A stretch of DNA of 64,000 bases from Lentisphaeria bacterium (GTDB lineage: Bacteria > Verrucomicrobiota > Lentisphaeria > Victivallales > UBA1829), in NCBI GenBank assembly GCA_017456805.1, contig JAFTIQ010000004.1, positions 67,149 to 131,148 of the forward strand. Direction: 5' to 3'. Below the pieces are notes generated by a model. The model did not search any database and was not told the origin of the DNA. It saw only the letters and a list, made by a program, of their open reading frames with translations. Positions within the stretch are counted from its first letter, which is position 1, and each line of letters opens with the position of its first letter. Shown here piece by piece: positions 25,904 to 35,229 of this stretch. The translations under genes were made by a program, and so were the position numbers.

Positions 25904-28176
25904 GAGAAACGGATTTGATCCGTGTTTACGGCATCGTTCAGGGCGTTGGTTTCCGACCGTTTACAGATCGGCTGGCAGCGCGTTTTTCCCTGAACGGAAG
26001 TGTTGCCAATAAGGGGTCTTATGTGGAGATCCATCTTCAGGGAGCTCCTGAGCAGCGCCGTGAATTTCTCTCAGCTCTTGAGTTGGAAGCCCCGCCGAGA
26101 TCCGCCATTTTGCGGGTGGATGTCAAGACCGTAATGGAGCCGGAATATACAGGGTTTGAGATCATCGAAAGCGAAAAGGAAACCGGCGCGATCTTTGTCT
26201 CGCCGGATATCGCAACCTGTCCGTTGTGCAAACAGGAATTGTTTGATCCGGAAAACCGGAGATATTTGCACCCCTTCATCAACTGTACTGCCTGCGGTCC
26301 CCGGCTGACGATTCTTGAATCCATGCCTTATGACCGGGAACGGACTACGATGAAGGAATTTCCCATGTGTCCGGAGTGTGCCGGAGAATATGATTCCCCC
26401 GGGAGCCGCCGTTATGATGCACAGCCGGTGTGCTGCAATGATTGCGGTCCGGAGGTTTATCTTGTGGGAAGAACTGAACGCGGGGCTGAGGCAATCCGGA
26501 TCGCAAAACAGGCGATTCTTGACGGCAAAGTCCTGGCTGTCAAAGGAATCGGCGGTTTCCATCTGTGCTGCAATGCCTTTGACGAAACAGCCGTCATGCG
26601 CTTGAGAACCCTCAAACACCGTCCGGTGAAACCCTTTGCTTTGATGATGCGGGATCTGGAAACGATCAAATCTCATTGTCACGTTCCGGAGCACCTGCTT
26701 CCGCTGCTGGATGGACACCAGAAGCCGATCATTCTGTTAAATAAAAAATCGGAAAGCTCTTTGCCGGAAGCACTTGCGCCTGGAAATCCGAAACTTGGCG
26801 TGTTCCTTCCCTATACTCCGCTGCACATGCTGCTGTTTCATCGGGACGGTTTGGAAATGCCGGAAGCTTTGGTTATGACCAGCGGCAATGTTTCAGGAGC
26901 TCCGATCTGCCGTTCAGATGAGGATGCCCTTTCTGAAATCTCCTCTTTCTGTGATCTGATTCTTTCCCATAACCGGAAAATCCTGCTCCGTGCAGATGAT
27001 TCTGTGATGGACACCTTCCGGGAAGAACCTTATATGATCCGGCGTTCCCGTGGCTATGCACCGCTTCCGAAAATGCTTTCCGGCGAATGGCATGGAAAGG
27101 TTCTCGGGATCGGCGGAGAACTCAAAAACACCTTTTGTCTGGGGCATGATTCGCTGTTTTATCTTTCGCCTTATCTTGGCGATATGGAAGATATCCGGAC
27201 CGTTAATGCCCTGCAGGAATCTGTCAGCCGAATGGAATCGCTGCTCGAAATTCAGCCTCAGCTGATCGCCTGTGACCTGCATCCGCGTTACCATACAACA
27301 GAAGTTGCTGAATCATTCGGGATCCCGGTCATGAAAATACAGCATCATTATGCCCACATCCTTTCCTGTATGGCTGAGAATGATTTTCACCAGCCGGTCA
27401 TTGGGGTTTCTTTTGACGGGACCGGATATGGGACCGATGGGACGATCTGGGGCGGAGAAGTGCTTTATTCTGATTATCAAGGCTTTGAACGGTCTGCACG
27501 GATCATGCCGTTCCTTCAGGCAGGCGGAGATGCTTCCGCAAAAGAAGGCTGGCGGATCGCTGCTGCAATGATCCAATCCCTGTTCCCGGAACGGGCTGCT
27601 GAAATTGTGGAAACTCTCGGTATCTGTTCCGGGCAGGAACGGAAAATGATTGCTCTTATGACAGAAAAACGTTTGAACACTGTCGTGTCCACCAGCTGCG
27701 GACGGCTGTTTGATGCGGTCAGCGCGATTCTGGGGCTCTGCCGCCGTTCCTCTTTTGAGGGCGAAGCTGCTGTGAAATTGCAGTTCGCCGCGGAATCTTC
27801 CCCGGATGTTTCTATGGAAAATATTCCGGAGAATATTGTACATGAAGGCATTTTGACCATGCGGACGGATCTGCTGGTCAGAGAGTTGATCGAACAGCGT
27901 CTTTCCGGAGAATCCCCCCGGAGATGCGCCCGGAGGTTCCATGGGAAACTTGCCGGGATGATCGCTCAAACCTGTGCTCAGCTGCGGGAGCATTATCAAT
28001 CCAATACCTGTGCTCTGAGCGGTGGAGTGTTTCAGAATACCCTGCTGCTGGAGGAGACGGTTTCCCGTTTGGAACGGCTTGGTTTTACTGTGTTGAAACA
28101 TCAGCTTGTTCCGCCGAATGATGGGGGGATTGCTTTGGGGCAGGCGGCTGCAGCTATGAAAAAATTAAACTCGTAA
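25900..28176 (+). CDS. hypF: Carbamoyltransferase HypF
   Basis: A 758-residue protein with full HypF architecture. The acylphosphatase domain has RVYGIVQGVGFRPF (6-19). Two zinc-finger segments follow (CPLCKQELF to NCTACGP, then CPECAGEY to CCNDCGP). Next come a YrdC-like domain and a Kae1-like domain with HHYAHILSCMAEN and DGTGYGTDGTIWGGE. HypF uses carbamoyl phosphate and ATP to carbamoylate the HypE C-terminal cysteine, the first step in making the cyanide ligands of [NiFe]-hydrogenase. Its ATGA overlap with K2 and GAGGAGG ribosome site indicate co-expression. Confidence 0.96.
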   Translation: MRETDLIRVYGIVQGVGFRPFTDRLAARFSLNGSVANKGSYVEIHLQGAPEQRREFLSALELEAPPRSAILRVDVKTVMEPEYTGFEIIESEKETGAIFVSPDIATCPLCKQELFDPENRRYLHPFINCTACGPRLTILESMPYDRERTTMKEFPMCPECAGEYDSPGSRRYDAQPVCCNDCGPEVYLVGRTERGAEAIRIAKQAILDGKVLAVKGIGGFHLCCNAFDETAVMRLRTLKHRPVKPFALMMRDLETIKSHCHVPEHLLPLLDGHQKPIILLNKKSESSLPEALAPGNPKLGVFLPYTPLHMLLFHRDGLEMPEALVMTSGNVSGAPICRSDEDALSEISSFCDLILSHNRKILLRADDSVMDTFREEPYMIRRSRGYAPLPKMLSGEWHGKVLGIGGELKNTFCLGHDSLFYLSPYLGDMEDIRTVNALQESVSRMESLLEIQPQLIACDLHPRYHTTEVAESFGIPVMKIQHHYAHILSCMAENDFHQPVIGVSFDGTGYGTDGTIWGGEVLYSDYQGFERSARIMPFLQAGGDASAKEGWRIAAAMIQSLFPERAAEIVETLGICSGQERKMIALMTEKRLNTVVSTSCGRLFDAVSAILGLCRRSSFEGEAAVKLQFAAESSPDVSMENIPENIVHEGILTMRTDLLVRELIEQRLSGESPRRCARRFHGKLAGMIAQTCAQLREHYQSNTCALSGGVFQNTLLLEETVSRLERLGFTVLKHQLVPPNDGGIALGQAAAAMKKLNS

Positions 28177-28188
28177 GGAGAATGAAAT

Positions 28189-28398
28189 ATGTGTGTCGGA
28201 CTTTCTGCAAAAGTATTACGGATCGAAGATGGAACAGCTTTGATCGATGCCTCCGGGGCTCAGAGAGAAGTCAGTGCTGATTTGCTGGATGATTTGGAGC
28301 CGGGAGATTATGTGATGGTTCATGCCGGGATCGCGATCGCCAAGATCACGGGAGAAAAAGTAGAGGTGCAGGATGCTGAAAGCAAAGAAAATTGTTGA
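28189..28398 (+). CDS. hypC: Hydrogenase maturation chaperone HypC
   Basis: A 69-residue HypC/HypG/HupF protein. The essential N-terminal cysteine is at position 2 (MCVG; the usual form is MCLG), and the OB-like fold segment EPGDYVMVHAGIAIAKI is typical. HypC carries the Fe(CN)2CO unit with HypD and normally docks on the hydrogenase large subunit, none of which is encoded here. Twelve bases follow hypF, and the gene overlaps hypD by 26 bases. Confidence 0.93.
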   Translation: MCVGLSAKVLRIEDGTALIDASGAQREVSADLLDDLEPGDYVMVHAGIAIAKITGEKVEVQDAESKENC

Positions 28399-29407
28399 AT
28401 CGTACACCGGGCGTCCTCTGCGGATCATGGAAGTTTGCGGAACGCATACCCATGAGATCTTCCGTCAGGGAATCCGGAAAATCCTGCCGGAGAATATCAA
28501 ACTGATCTCCGGACCGGGCTGTCCTGTCTGTGTGACCCCTGTAGGGTACATTGATAAAGCGATTGCGCTGGCATTGAGGGAAAATACAGTGATCTGTACC
28601 TTTGGCGATCTGATCCGGGTTCCCGGAACGGAGATGAGTCTTGCCGGGGCAAGAGCAAAAGGCGCGGAACTGAAAGCTGTTTATTCGCCCATGGATGCAC
28701 TCAAACTGGCAGAAGAAAATCCGGAAAAACAAGTGATCTTTTTATCTGTCGGATTTGAAACGACCGTTCCCGGATCCTGTCTGGCTGTCAAAAAAGCAAA
28801 AAAGAAAAATGTTGCCAATTTTTCTCTTCTGACTGCCAATAAAACCATGCCTATGGCATACAATGCGCTGCAAAACAGTGCAGATGCATTCCTTTTTCCC
28901 GGACATGTGAGTGTGATCACCGGAACAAAATTATATGAAGATCTGCGGGAAAAAGGGATCTCCGGTGTTGTTGCCGGGTTTACAGCAGAAGAGGTTTTAA
29001 CCGCCCTGGCAGTGATCATTCAGGAATCAGAAAAAGGAAAGCCCTTCTTCCGGAATTGCTATCCCTCGGTGGTGAAAGAGGAGGGAAATCCTCTGGCTGT
29101 TCAAGTGACAAATGAAGTCATGGAGGCATGTGATTCCGAATGGAGAGGGCTCGGCGTGATTCCCCAATCCGGCTTGAAGCTCCGGGCAGAATATCAGGAA
29201 TTTGATGCGGAACTCCGTTTTGCACTTCCGCCGATGGATGGCAGAGGAAATCCTGCCTGCCGCTGCGGGGAGATCCTGCGCGGGGATTGCTGTCCGAAAG
29301 ATTGCCCGCTGTTCGGAAAAGTTTGTACCCCGCTGAACCCTGTCGGGGCATGTATGGTTTCCGGAGAGGGAACCTGTTCTGCTTACTACCAATATGGAGA
29401 TCTTTGA
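28373..29407 (+). CDS. hypD: Hydrogenase maturation protein HypD
   Basis: A 344-residue [4Fe-4S] protein serving with HypC as scaffold for Fe(CN)2CO. It has EVCGTHTHEIF with the active cysteine (about 22), GPGCPVCVTP with its redox cysteines, a GFETTVPG motif, and the C-terminal cluster-binding region CRCGEILRGDCCPKDCPLFGKVC. All catalytic cysteines appear intact, so assembly of the cyanide/CO iron unit should be functional. The start lies inside the end of hypC. Confidence 0.95.
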   Translation: MLKAKKIVESYTGRPLRIMEVCGTHTHEIFRQGIRKILPENIKLISGPGCPVCVTPVGYIDKAIALALRENTVICTFGDLIRVPGTEMSLAGARAKGAELKAVYSPMDALKLAEENPEKQVIFLSVGFETTVPGSCLAVKKAKKKNVANFSLLTANKTMPMAYNALQNSADAFLFPGHVSVITGTKLYEDLREKGISGVVAGFTAEEVLTALAVIIQESEKGKPFFRNCYPSVVKEEGNPLAVQVTNEVMEACDSEWRGLGVIPQSGLKLRAEYQEFDAELRFALPPMDGRGNPACRCGEILRGDCCPKDCPLFGKVCTPLNPVGACMVSGEGTCSAYYQYGDL

Positions 29408-29408
29408 T

Positions 29409-30419
29409 ATGACACAAGATACTGTTACACTCGCTCATGGAGCCGGCGGAAGTCAGACCTCTGAACTGATCGACCGCGTTTTCAAGGCACATTTTGCCAA
29501 TCCCGATTTTACCGGTGATGATGCCGCTGTTCTTTCCCTCACCGGAAAGAAAATGGCATTCTCCACCGATGGATTTATCGTTTCCCCCTTTGAGTTTCCC
29601 GGCGGGAATATCGGAAAACTCAGCATTTGCGGAACCGTGAACGACCTTGCCTGTATGGGCGCAAAACCGAAATATCTTTCCTGTGCATTCGTGATCGAAG
29701 AAGGGTTCCCGATGGATAAACTGGAAGAGATCGCATCTGCAATGGAAAAGACAGCCGCAGAAGCAGGCGTCCGGATTGTGGCGGGCGATACAAAAGTCGC
29801 CGGAAAAGGACAGGTCGATAAGATCTTTATCACAACTTCCGGCGTCGGGGAAATTATGGAAAATGCTCATACTTCCGGAGCATTCGCAAAGCCGGGAGAT
29901 GCAATCATCGTGACCGGTGATGTCGGGCGGCACGGTTGTACGATCCTGCTGGCAAGAAATGAATTCGGAATCGAAGCTTCTGATGTTGACAGCGATTGCG
30001 CTCCTCTCTGGGGGACTGTGGAAGCCATGTTCCAGACGACTTCCGATATTCATGTGATCCGTGATGCCACCCGCGGCGGTGTGGGAACCGTCCTTTATGA
30101 AATCGCCGAACAGAGCAAAGTCGGGATCCGGCTTGATGCAAAATCTGTTCCCGTGGCGGATGGGGTCAAGGGCGTTTGCGGAATGTTGGGATTGGAACCG
30201 CTTTATCTGGCGTGTGAAGGACGTCTCGTGGTGTTCGCTCCGGCAGAAGTTGCTCCGGCTTTGGTGGAAACTCTGCGGAAATGCCCCTATTCCAAGAATG
30301 CGGCAATCATCGGTGAAGTCACTGCGGAACAGGTCGGAAAAGTCGTGATGACAACTGAAATCGGTGCTCAGACTCTGCTGCCCCGTCCGGGCGGTGAACT
30401 GCTCCCCAGAATTTGCTGA
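29409..30419 (+). CDS. hypE: Carbamoyl dehydratase HypE
   Basis: A 336-residue PurM/AIR-synthetase-like enzyme that dehydrates the S-carbamoyl group to a thiocyanate on its own terminal cysteine. LAHGAGGSQTSELI and FTGDDAAVL mark the N-terminal domain, and the chain ends PRIC, with the essential C-terminal cysteine. The ATG at 29409 is chosen because GGAG precedes it and it lies one base after the hypD stop; an ATG five codons earlier lacks a ribosome site. It is the last gene of the operon, ending seven bases from the convergent murD stop. No hypA, hypB or hydrogenase gene follows. Confidence 0.95.
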   Translation: MTQDTVTLAHGAGGSQTSELIDRVFKAHFANPDFTGDDAAVLSLTGKKMAFSTDGFIVSPFEFPGGNIGKLSICGTVNDLACMGAKPKYLSCAFVIEEGFPMDKLEEIASAMEKTAAEAGVRIVAGDTKVAGKGQVDKIFITTSGVGEIMENAHTSGAFAKPGDAIIVTGDVGRHGCTILLARNEFGIEASDVDSDCAPLWGTVEAMFQTTSDIHVIRDATRGGVGTVLYEIAEQSKVGIRLDAKSVPVADGVKGVCGMLGLEPLYLACEGRLVVFAPAEVAPALVETLRKCPYSKNAAIIGEVTAEQVGKVVMTTEIGAQTLLPRPGGELLPRIC

Positions 30420-30425
30420 GGAGAC

Positions 30426-31751
30426 TCACTCGCTCAGAAGGGCTTTGACCAATTTCTGAAAATGTTCTCCCCGCGCCTTGTAACTCTTGAAGAAGTCAAA
30501 ACTTGCACAGGCAGGGGAGAGCAGGACAACATCCCCTGAAACCGCATGATCACATGCTTCCTTCACAGCTTCTTCAAAGGTCTCAAAACGGGTGCAGGGC
30601 AGAGCGGATTTTAAATCTTCTTCGATCCGGGCTCCTGCATGACCGCAAATATAAGCATGTTTGATTTTTCCGGAATCTTCTGCAATGCACCGGAAATCCA
30701 TTGCTTTATCAGAACCGCCCAGAATCAGAAGGACATTTCTCTCCCCGCCGACTGTCCGCAGCGCAGCGTTGACAGAATGGGGATTCGTCGCTTTCGAGTC
30801 ATCAATATAACGGATCCCGTTCTTTTCCGCAAAACATTCCAGCCGGTGAGAATCAGGCGTAAAACCGGAAATCGTCTTCCGGATTTCTTCTGAAAATAAA
30901 ACTTCTTCTCCGGCAACTGTCCGGAGCAAAGCAAGAGCCGCAAGCGTGTTTTCCGCATTGTGATCTCCTTTTAACGGACAGTCACTCCAGCGGTATATTT
31001 TTTTCCCCCGGAAGCAGAGATCCCCCCCGATCCGACAGAAATCTGCATCGGAAACAGCGGAAAATGTCATCGGCTTTTCCCCGGGATAACAGGTTTCCCA
31101 TTGCGGAAGAAGATTGCTGTTGAGGACACAGTTCTGTTCTGTCCGGTTCAGATTCCGGAACAGCTGAAACTTGGCTTCAGCATAGCCTCCCATAGAACCG
31201 TGCCGGTTGATATGGTCGCTTGCCAGATTCAGAATTGCTCCGGAAAACGGAGAATAGGATTCCATGCTTTCCAATTGAAAAGAGCTGGTTTCCACGACAA
31301 GAACATCCAGTTTCCGGATCCCTTTTTTCAGTTCCAGCGCGACATCGCTCAATGCCGTGCCGATATTTCCTGCGGATTCACAGCGCAATCCGGCACTTTG
31401 GATCAAAGCAGTGGTTAATTCCGTCGTCGTAGTCTTTCCGTTTGTTCCGGTGATGGCGACGATTTTACAAGGCAGATCAGAAGCGGCGAACTCCAATTCA
31501 CCGAGGATCGGAGTTCCGGCAGCGCGGACTGCTTCCGCCATTGCTGAATGGATCGGGATTCCCGGGCTGATCACCGCAAAATCATATTTTTTCAAGGGTA
31601 CTTCCGGAGTCCAGTTTGCGATCAGATGATAATTTTCCGGGACTGCCGGTTCTTTTTCATCAAGAACTGTGACCTGGTACTGAAGGTGATTCGCGAGTCT
31701 GGCTGCCGCCTGACCGCTGATGCCGAAGCCGAGAATCAGAACCTCTTTCAT
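30426..31751 (-). CDS. murD: UDP-N-acetylmuramoyl-L-alanine--D-glutamate ligase
   Basis: A 441-residue Mur ligase adding D-glutamate to UDP-MurNAc-L-Ala in peptidoglycan synthesis. It has an N-terminal GFGISGQAAARLA dinucleotide-like fold, the ATP loop AITGTNGKTTTTELT, and the C-terminal YIDDSKATNPHSVNAAL segment typical of MurD. The ATG at 31751 overlaps the stop of the alpha/beta hydrolase gene; a TTG nine bases earlier is a less likely start. No other mur genes adjoin, which is unusual since murD often sits in the dcw cluster. Confidence 0.93.
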   Translation of the reverse strand: MKEVLILGFGISGQAAARLANHLQYQVTVLDEKEPAVPENYHLIANWTPEVPLKKYDFAVISPGIPIHSAMAEAVRAAGTPILGELEFAASDLPCKIVAITGTNGKTTTTELTTALIQSAGLRCESAGNIGTALSDVALELKKGIRKLDVLVVETSSFQLESMESYSPFSGAILNLASDHINRHGSMGGYAEAKFQLFRNLNRTEQNCVLNSNLLPQWETCYPGEKPMTFSAVSDADFCRIGGDLCFRGKKIYRWSDCPLKGDHNAENTLAALALLRTVAGEEVLFSEEIRKTISGFTPDSHRLECFAEKNGIRYIDDSKATNPHSVNAALRTVGGERNVLLILGGSDKAMDFRCIAEDSGKIKHAYICGHAGARIEEDLKSALPCTRFETFEEAVKEACDHAVSGDVVLLSPACASFDFFKSYKARGEHFQKLVKALLSE

Positions 31752-32482
31752 ATTTTGCAATAATCTTTCCAGGTTTGGATGGCTGATTGTGCCAATTCTT
31801 CGGTATCATCCCCGGTAAAGTCAGATCTTCCGGAGAGCCCTTTGGCGATGCCGCCGTTATCCCGGATTTTCTGCAAAAGCAGATGGGTATTTTGATCGAT
31901 CGGAAACGCAGGATCTTTTTCATCGTAAATAACAGTCACCGGACATTGCCGTTTGATGATGGAGTCAAGATTTTCAATGGGGTTCCATTCCGGAATGACG
32001 CGGTAATCATCTGTGAGAACACCGGCTTTTCTGCAGAGTTCCCGATCGGAAGGAAGTTTGGGCCAGGTCGTCAGATTGCAAAGAGGATTTTCCAGGATCA
32101 GCATAGCTGTCAGTTCCGGATTTCTGATTGCCCAGTTCAATGCCGGGAATGCACCGCGGCTGTAAGATTCCAGGATCGGAGCTTTGGAGAAATTCAGCGT
32201 TTCAGTGAGATAATGATAGAATTTTGTCATGCGGTCCATTGCTTCGGGACCTCCGGCAAGATCAGAAATATTGATATGAGCCAAATGGACTCCATGACGG
32301 AGCATTGCGAGGTCAAGGGAGTGATCTGCATTCAGGAATCTGACCCGCCAGATCCAAGGAGTTCCTTTGAGAGGAGAATCTGCTTTTACGATCACACATT
32401 CCACTCCATCCAGTTCAAACCGGAAGGAATCATAGCCGTGCCAAAGTTCTTTTTTTCCGGGAAAAGAAATATTCTGATTCAT
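31748..32482 (-). CDS. Alpha/beta-hydrolase family protein
   Basis: A 244-residue protein with an alpha/beta-hydrolase pattern. The nucleophile elbow is ESYSRGAFPALNWA (a GxSxG-like site with Glu first), about residue 107 for Ser. The acid and base candidates are VIYDEKDPAFP and a late segment GLSGRSDFTGDD, though the usual catalytic histidine is not obvious. No signal peptide is seen. Such proteins in related phyla are often carbohydrate-esterase-like, but the substrate is unknown. It starts five bases after the lytic transglycosylase gene and overlaps murD, so the set may be peptidoglycan-related. Confidence 0.7.
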   Translation of the reverse strand: MNQNISFPGKKELWHGYDSFRFELDGVECVIVKADSPLKGTPWIWRVRFLNADHSLDLAMLRHGVHLAHINISDLAGGPEAMDRMTKFYHYLTETLNFSKAPILESYSRGAFPALNWAIRNPELTAMLILENPLCNLTTWPKLPSDRELCRKAGVLTDDYRVIPEWNPIENLDSIIKRQCPVTVIYDEKDPAFPIDQNTHLLLQKIRDNGGIAKGLSGRSDFTGDDTEELAQSAIQTWKDYCKI

Positions 32483-32486
32483 AATT

Positions 32487-33089
32487 CTATTTTATCTCCC
32501 AAGTCTGTTTATACGTTTCATAACGGTCAAGAATCTCATTGACGTATGCATGAGTTGAGGCAATTGCAATTCTTGACCTGACGTCTCCGTTCGGGTCTGC
32601 CGGTTTCCACTTGTTGGCCCTTGTCAGCCCGGCATTATATTCGCATAAGGCGAGTGCATAACAATCGCGGTACTTGCTCCATCGCCGGACGGAACGGGCA
32701 AGATACCAGGAACCAATTTCGATGTTCAGTTTCGGATTGAATAATGCTCCCTTGCTGGGAACCGGTTTCCCCATGGCTCTTGCCCAATCGGTTGCCGCAT
32801 TTTCCTGCATGACCTGCATCAATCCGATCTCTCCGGCTTTTCCCACGGATCTTGGATTGAATCGGCTTTCACGCCAGATAACAGCTTTGACAAGGCGGGG
32901 ATCAATCTGGTTCCGGCGGGATGCTTCAAGAATGATCTTGTCATAAGCATCGTTTCCGCCGGTGTAATCAGTGAACCAGGAAATCCCTTTCCAGAACAAA
33001 CCTGCCACGGCTGCGGCTGACAGAATGAGCAGCAGCATAATCAATCTGCTGTGCTGTTTCCGATTTGATTTGTTCCGGGGCCGGACCAT
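32487..33089 (-). CDS. Membrane-anchored lytic transglycosylase (SLT domain)
   Basis: A 200-residue protein with a basic N-terminus, one transmembrane helix (about 16-33) and a periplasmic SLT/lysozyme-like domain. VKAVIWRESRFNPRSVG contains the catalytic glutamate, GEIGLMQVM is the family's second motif, and ALCEYNAGLTRANKW is the third. It cleaves peptidoglycan to 1,6-anhydro products. It lies 21 bases downstream of aspS and upstream of the hydrolase/murD pair. Confidence 0.9.
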   Translation of the reverse strand: MVRPRNKSNRKQHSRLIMLLLILSAAAVAGLFWKGISWFTDYTGGNDAYDKIILEASRRNQIDPRLVKAVIWRESRFNPRSVGKAGEIGLMQVMQENAATDWARAMGKPVPSKGALFNPKLNIEIGSWYLARSVRRWSKYRDCYALALCEYNAGLTRANKWKPADPNGDVRSRIAIASTHAYVNEILDRYETYKQTWEIK

Positions 33090-33110
33090 TCCTGGTATCC
33101 TTTCTGAGGA

Positions 33111-34982
33111 TTATTTCGCAGCATCTCCTGCGGTTGTATTGTTTGCCGCAGCTTCGATCTCGCGGATTCTGGCTGCTTCTGCATACAGTTTCTTGAAGGT
33201 TTCTTCGAACTTCAATTCCTGGGGCAGAGGAATGATGCGGAGTTCACGCAGCTGTTTCATATCGACAGTTGCAGGTGCGTTCATCATAAGGTCCTGTGCC
33301 TGCTGGTTGAAGGGGAATGCGATCACTTCACGGATGTTCGGTTCGTCGCAGAGCAGCATTGCCATACGGTCGACTCCGGGAGCGATTCCTCCGTGGGGAG
33401 GTGCACCAAGCTTGAATGCTTTGATCATGCCGCCGAATTTTTCATCAACAACACTCTTGTCGTAACCGGCGATTTCGAATGCCTTGTACATGATTTCGGG
33501 ACGGTGGTTACGGATCGCACCGCTGGAAAGCTCGATTCCGTTACAGACAATGTCGTACTGATAAGCATTGATGGTAAGGGGATCCATAGTTTCCAGAGCT
33601 TCCATTCCGCCCTGAGGCATGGAGAACGGGTTGTGGCTGAACACGGGCTTGCCGGTTTCTTCATCCAGTTCAAACATGGGGAAGTCAACGATCCAGCACA
33701 TCTTGAATTCATCATCACTGATGAGACCAAGACGTTTGCCGAGTTCTGTTCTGACCTGTCCGCCGACTTCAAGAGCAAGGTTTTCTTTGTCAGCGAGGAA
33801 GAACATCACATCGCCATCCTGGATGTTTCCGGCAGCTTTCAGAGCATCCAGCTCTTCCCGTGCCATGAATTTGACGATGGGGCTCTTTTCTTCATTGCCT
33901 GTCCAGATGATGTAAGCCATACCTTTGGCTCCGCATTCTTTGGCAAAGTCGATCATGCTGTCATAGAAACTGCGGGGCTGTCCTGCAATTCCGGGAACCT
34001 TGATTGCTTTGACTTTTCCGCCGTTTTCAACGACAGATGCGAATGCTTTGAATCCGCTTTTGGCGAAGATATCAGAGACATCCTGAATGAACAGGGGGTT
34101 CCGGAGATCGGGCTTGTCGGAGCCGTATTTCTGCATGGCTTCACGATAGGGGATCCGCGGGAACGGAGCAGGATTCAGTTTCTTGCTGGAGAATTTCGGG
34201 AAGATTTCCATGAAGAGACTTTCGATCACAGCAAAGATATCATCCTGTGTCGCAAAGCTCATTTCCATATCGAGCTGATAGAATTCGCCGGGAGAACGGT
34301 CTGCGCGGGCATCTTCATCGCGGAAGCAGGGGGCAATCTGGAAATATTTGTCAAATCCGGCGATCATCAGCAGCTGTTTGAACTGCTGAGGAGCCTGGGG
34401 CAGAGCATAGAATTGACCGGGGTGGACACGGCTGGGAACCAGATAGTCGCGGGCACCTTCCGGGGAGCTGCTGGTCAGAATCGGAGTCTGAATTTCATTG
34501 AATCCGAGTCCGGTCATAAAACGGCGGATCTCAGAGATCAGTTTGGAACGCAGCATGATGTTGCTGTGAAGTTTTTCTTTCCGCAGGTCAAGGAAACGAT
34601 AGGCAAGACGGGTCGCTTCCGGAGCCTGTTCTTCTTTGGCGATCTGGAACGGGATTACATCACATTCGCCCAGAATGACCATATCTTCCGCCACCAGTTC
34701 GATTTCTCCGGTAGCAAGTTTCGGGTTGACGGTTTCTGCCGCTCTGGTAACAACTGTACCGGTGAAGCAGACAACGGTTTCCACGCGCCATTTATCCAGT
34801 TCCTGATAGAAGGATTTGTTGGGGTCAATGACAACCTGGGTCTTGCCGTAATGGTCCCGAAGGTCGATGAAAATAACTCCGCCATGGTCGCGGACACTGT
34901 GGATCCATCCGGAAATCCGGACTGTTTTTCCGGCATCAGCTTTGGTAAGCTCGCCGCATGTGTGGGTTCTGAACTCGTGCAT
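33111..34982 (-). CDS. aspS: Aspartyl-tRNA synthetase, bacterial type
   Basis: A 623-residue class II synthetase. The N-terminal OB domain contains [23 protein letters not shown], motif 2 is [23 protein letters not shown], and motif 3 is [17 protein letters not shown]. The bacterial GAD insertion lies between motifs 2 and 3. Length matches bacterial AspRS. Whether it is discriminating or also charges tRNA-Asn cannot be told from this window. It is read from the promoter at 35036-35063 and heads the unit aspS, transglycosylase, hydrolase, murD. Confidence 0.96.
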   Translation of the reverse strand: MHEFRTHTCGELTKADAGKTVRISGWIHSVRDHGGVIFIDLRDHYGKTQVVIDPNKSFYQELDKWRVETVVCFTGTVVTRAAETVNPKLATGEIELVAEDMVILGECDVIPFQIAKEEQAPEATRLAYRFLDLRKEKLHSNIMLRSKLISEIRRFMTGLGFNEIQTPILTSSSPEGARDYLVPSRVHPGQFYALPQAPQQFKQLLMIAGFDKYFQIAPCFRDEDARADRSPGEFYQLDMEMSFATQDDIFAVIESLFMEIFPKFSSKKLNPAPFPRIPYREAMQKYGSDKPDLRNPLFIQDVSDIFAKSGFKAFASVVENGGKVKAIKVPGIAGQPRSFYDSMIDFAKECGAKGMAYIIWTGNEEKSPIVKFMAREELDALKAAGNIQDGDVMFFLADKENLALEVGGQVRTELGKRLGLISDDEFKMCWIVDFPMFELDEETGKPVFSHNPFSMPQGGMEALETMDPLTINAYQYDIVCNGIELSSGAIRNHRPEIMYKAFEIAGYDKSVVDEKFGGMIKAFKLGAPPHGGIAPGVDRMAMLLCDEPNIREVIAFPFNQQAQDLMMNAPATVDMKQLRELRIIPLPQELKFEETFKKLYAEAARIREIEAAANNTTAGDAAK

Positions 34983-35035
34983 TTTTGAATTCCGTTTCTA
35001 TGTTGTTAAAGTGTTATACATTTCAGAATCAGAGT

Positions 35036-35063
35036 AATATAGCACGTTTTCTCGTGATTTCAA
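35036..35063 (-). promoter_or_regulatory. aspS promoter
   Basis: Minus-strand TTGAAA (35058-35063), 16-base spacer, TATATT (35036-35041), about 54 bases before the start codon. Confidence 0.7.
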
Positions 35064-35167
35064 AAGAAATATACGTTTTACAAGGGCGTTATTGCATTTT
35101 TTTTCAAATTATTTTCAGAGAATGACGCCGATGTGGAGGTTTATCGCAAAAAAAATCTCTTCTCTGC

Positions 35168-35196
35168 TTGATTTCTCATCGGTTTTGTTGTACTTT
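35168..35196 (+). promoter_or_regulatory. Possible promoter of the AGE-family gene
   Basis: TTGATT (35168-35173), 17-base spacer, TACTTT (35191-35196). Weaker than the others, but correctly placed 34 bases before the ATG. Confidence 0.4.
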
Positions 35197-35229
35197 ACCA
35201 TATCCAAACAACATACCAAGGAGTTTCTC

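Noticed and set aside
25900..30419. A [NiFe]-hydrogenase operon
   Set aside because: Only the cyanide/CO assembly genes hypFCDE are present; no large or small subunit, no hypA, hypB or endopeptidase was found in the window.
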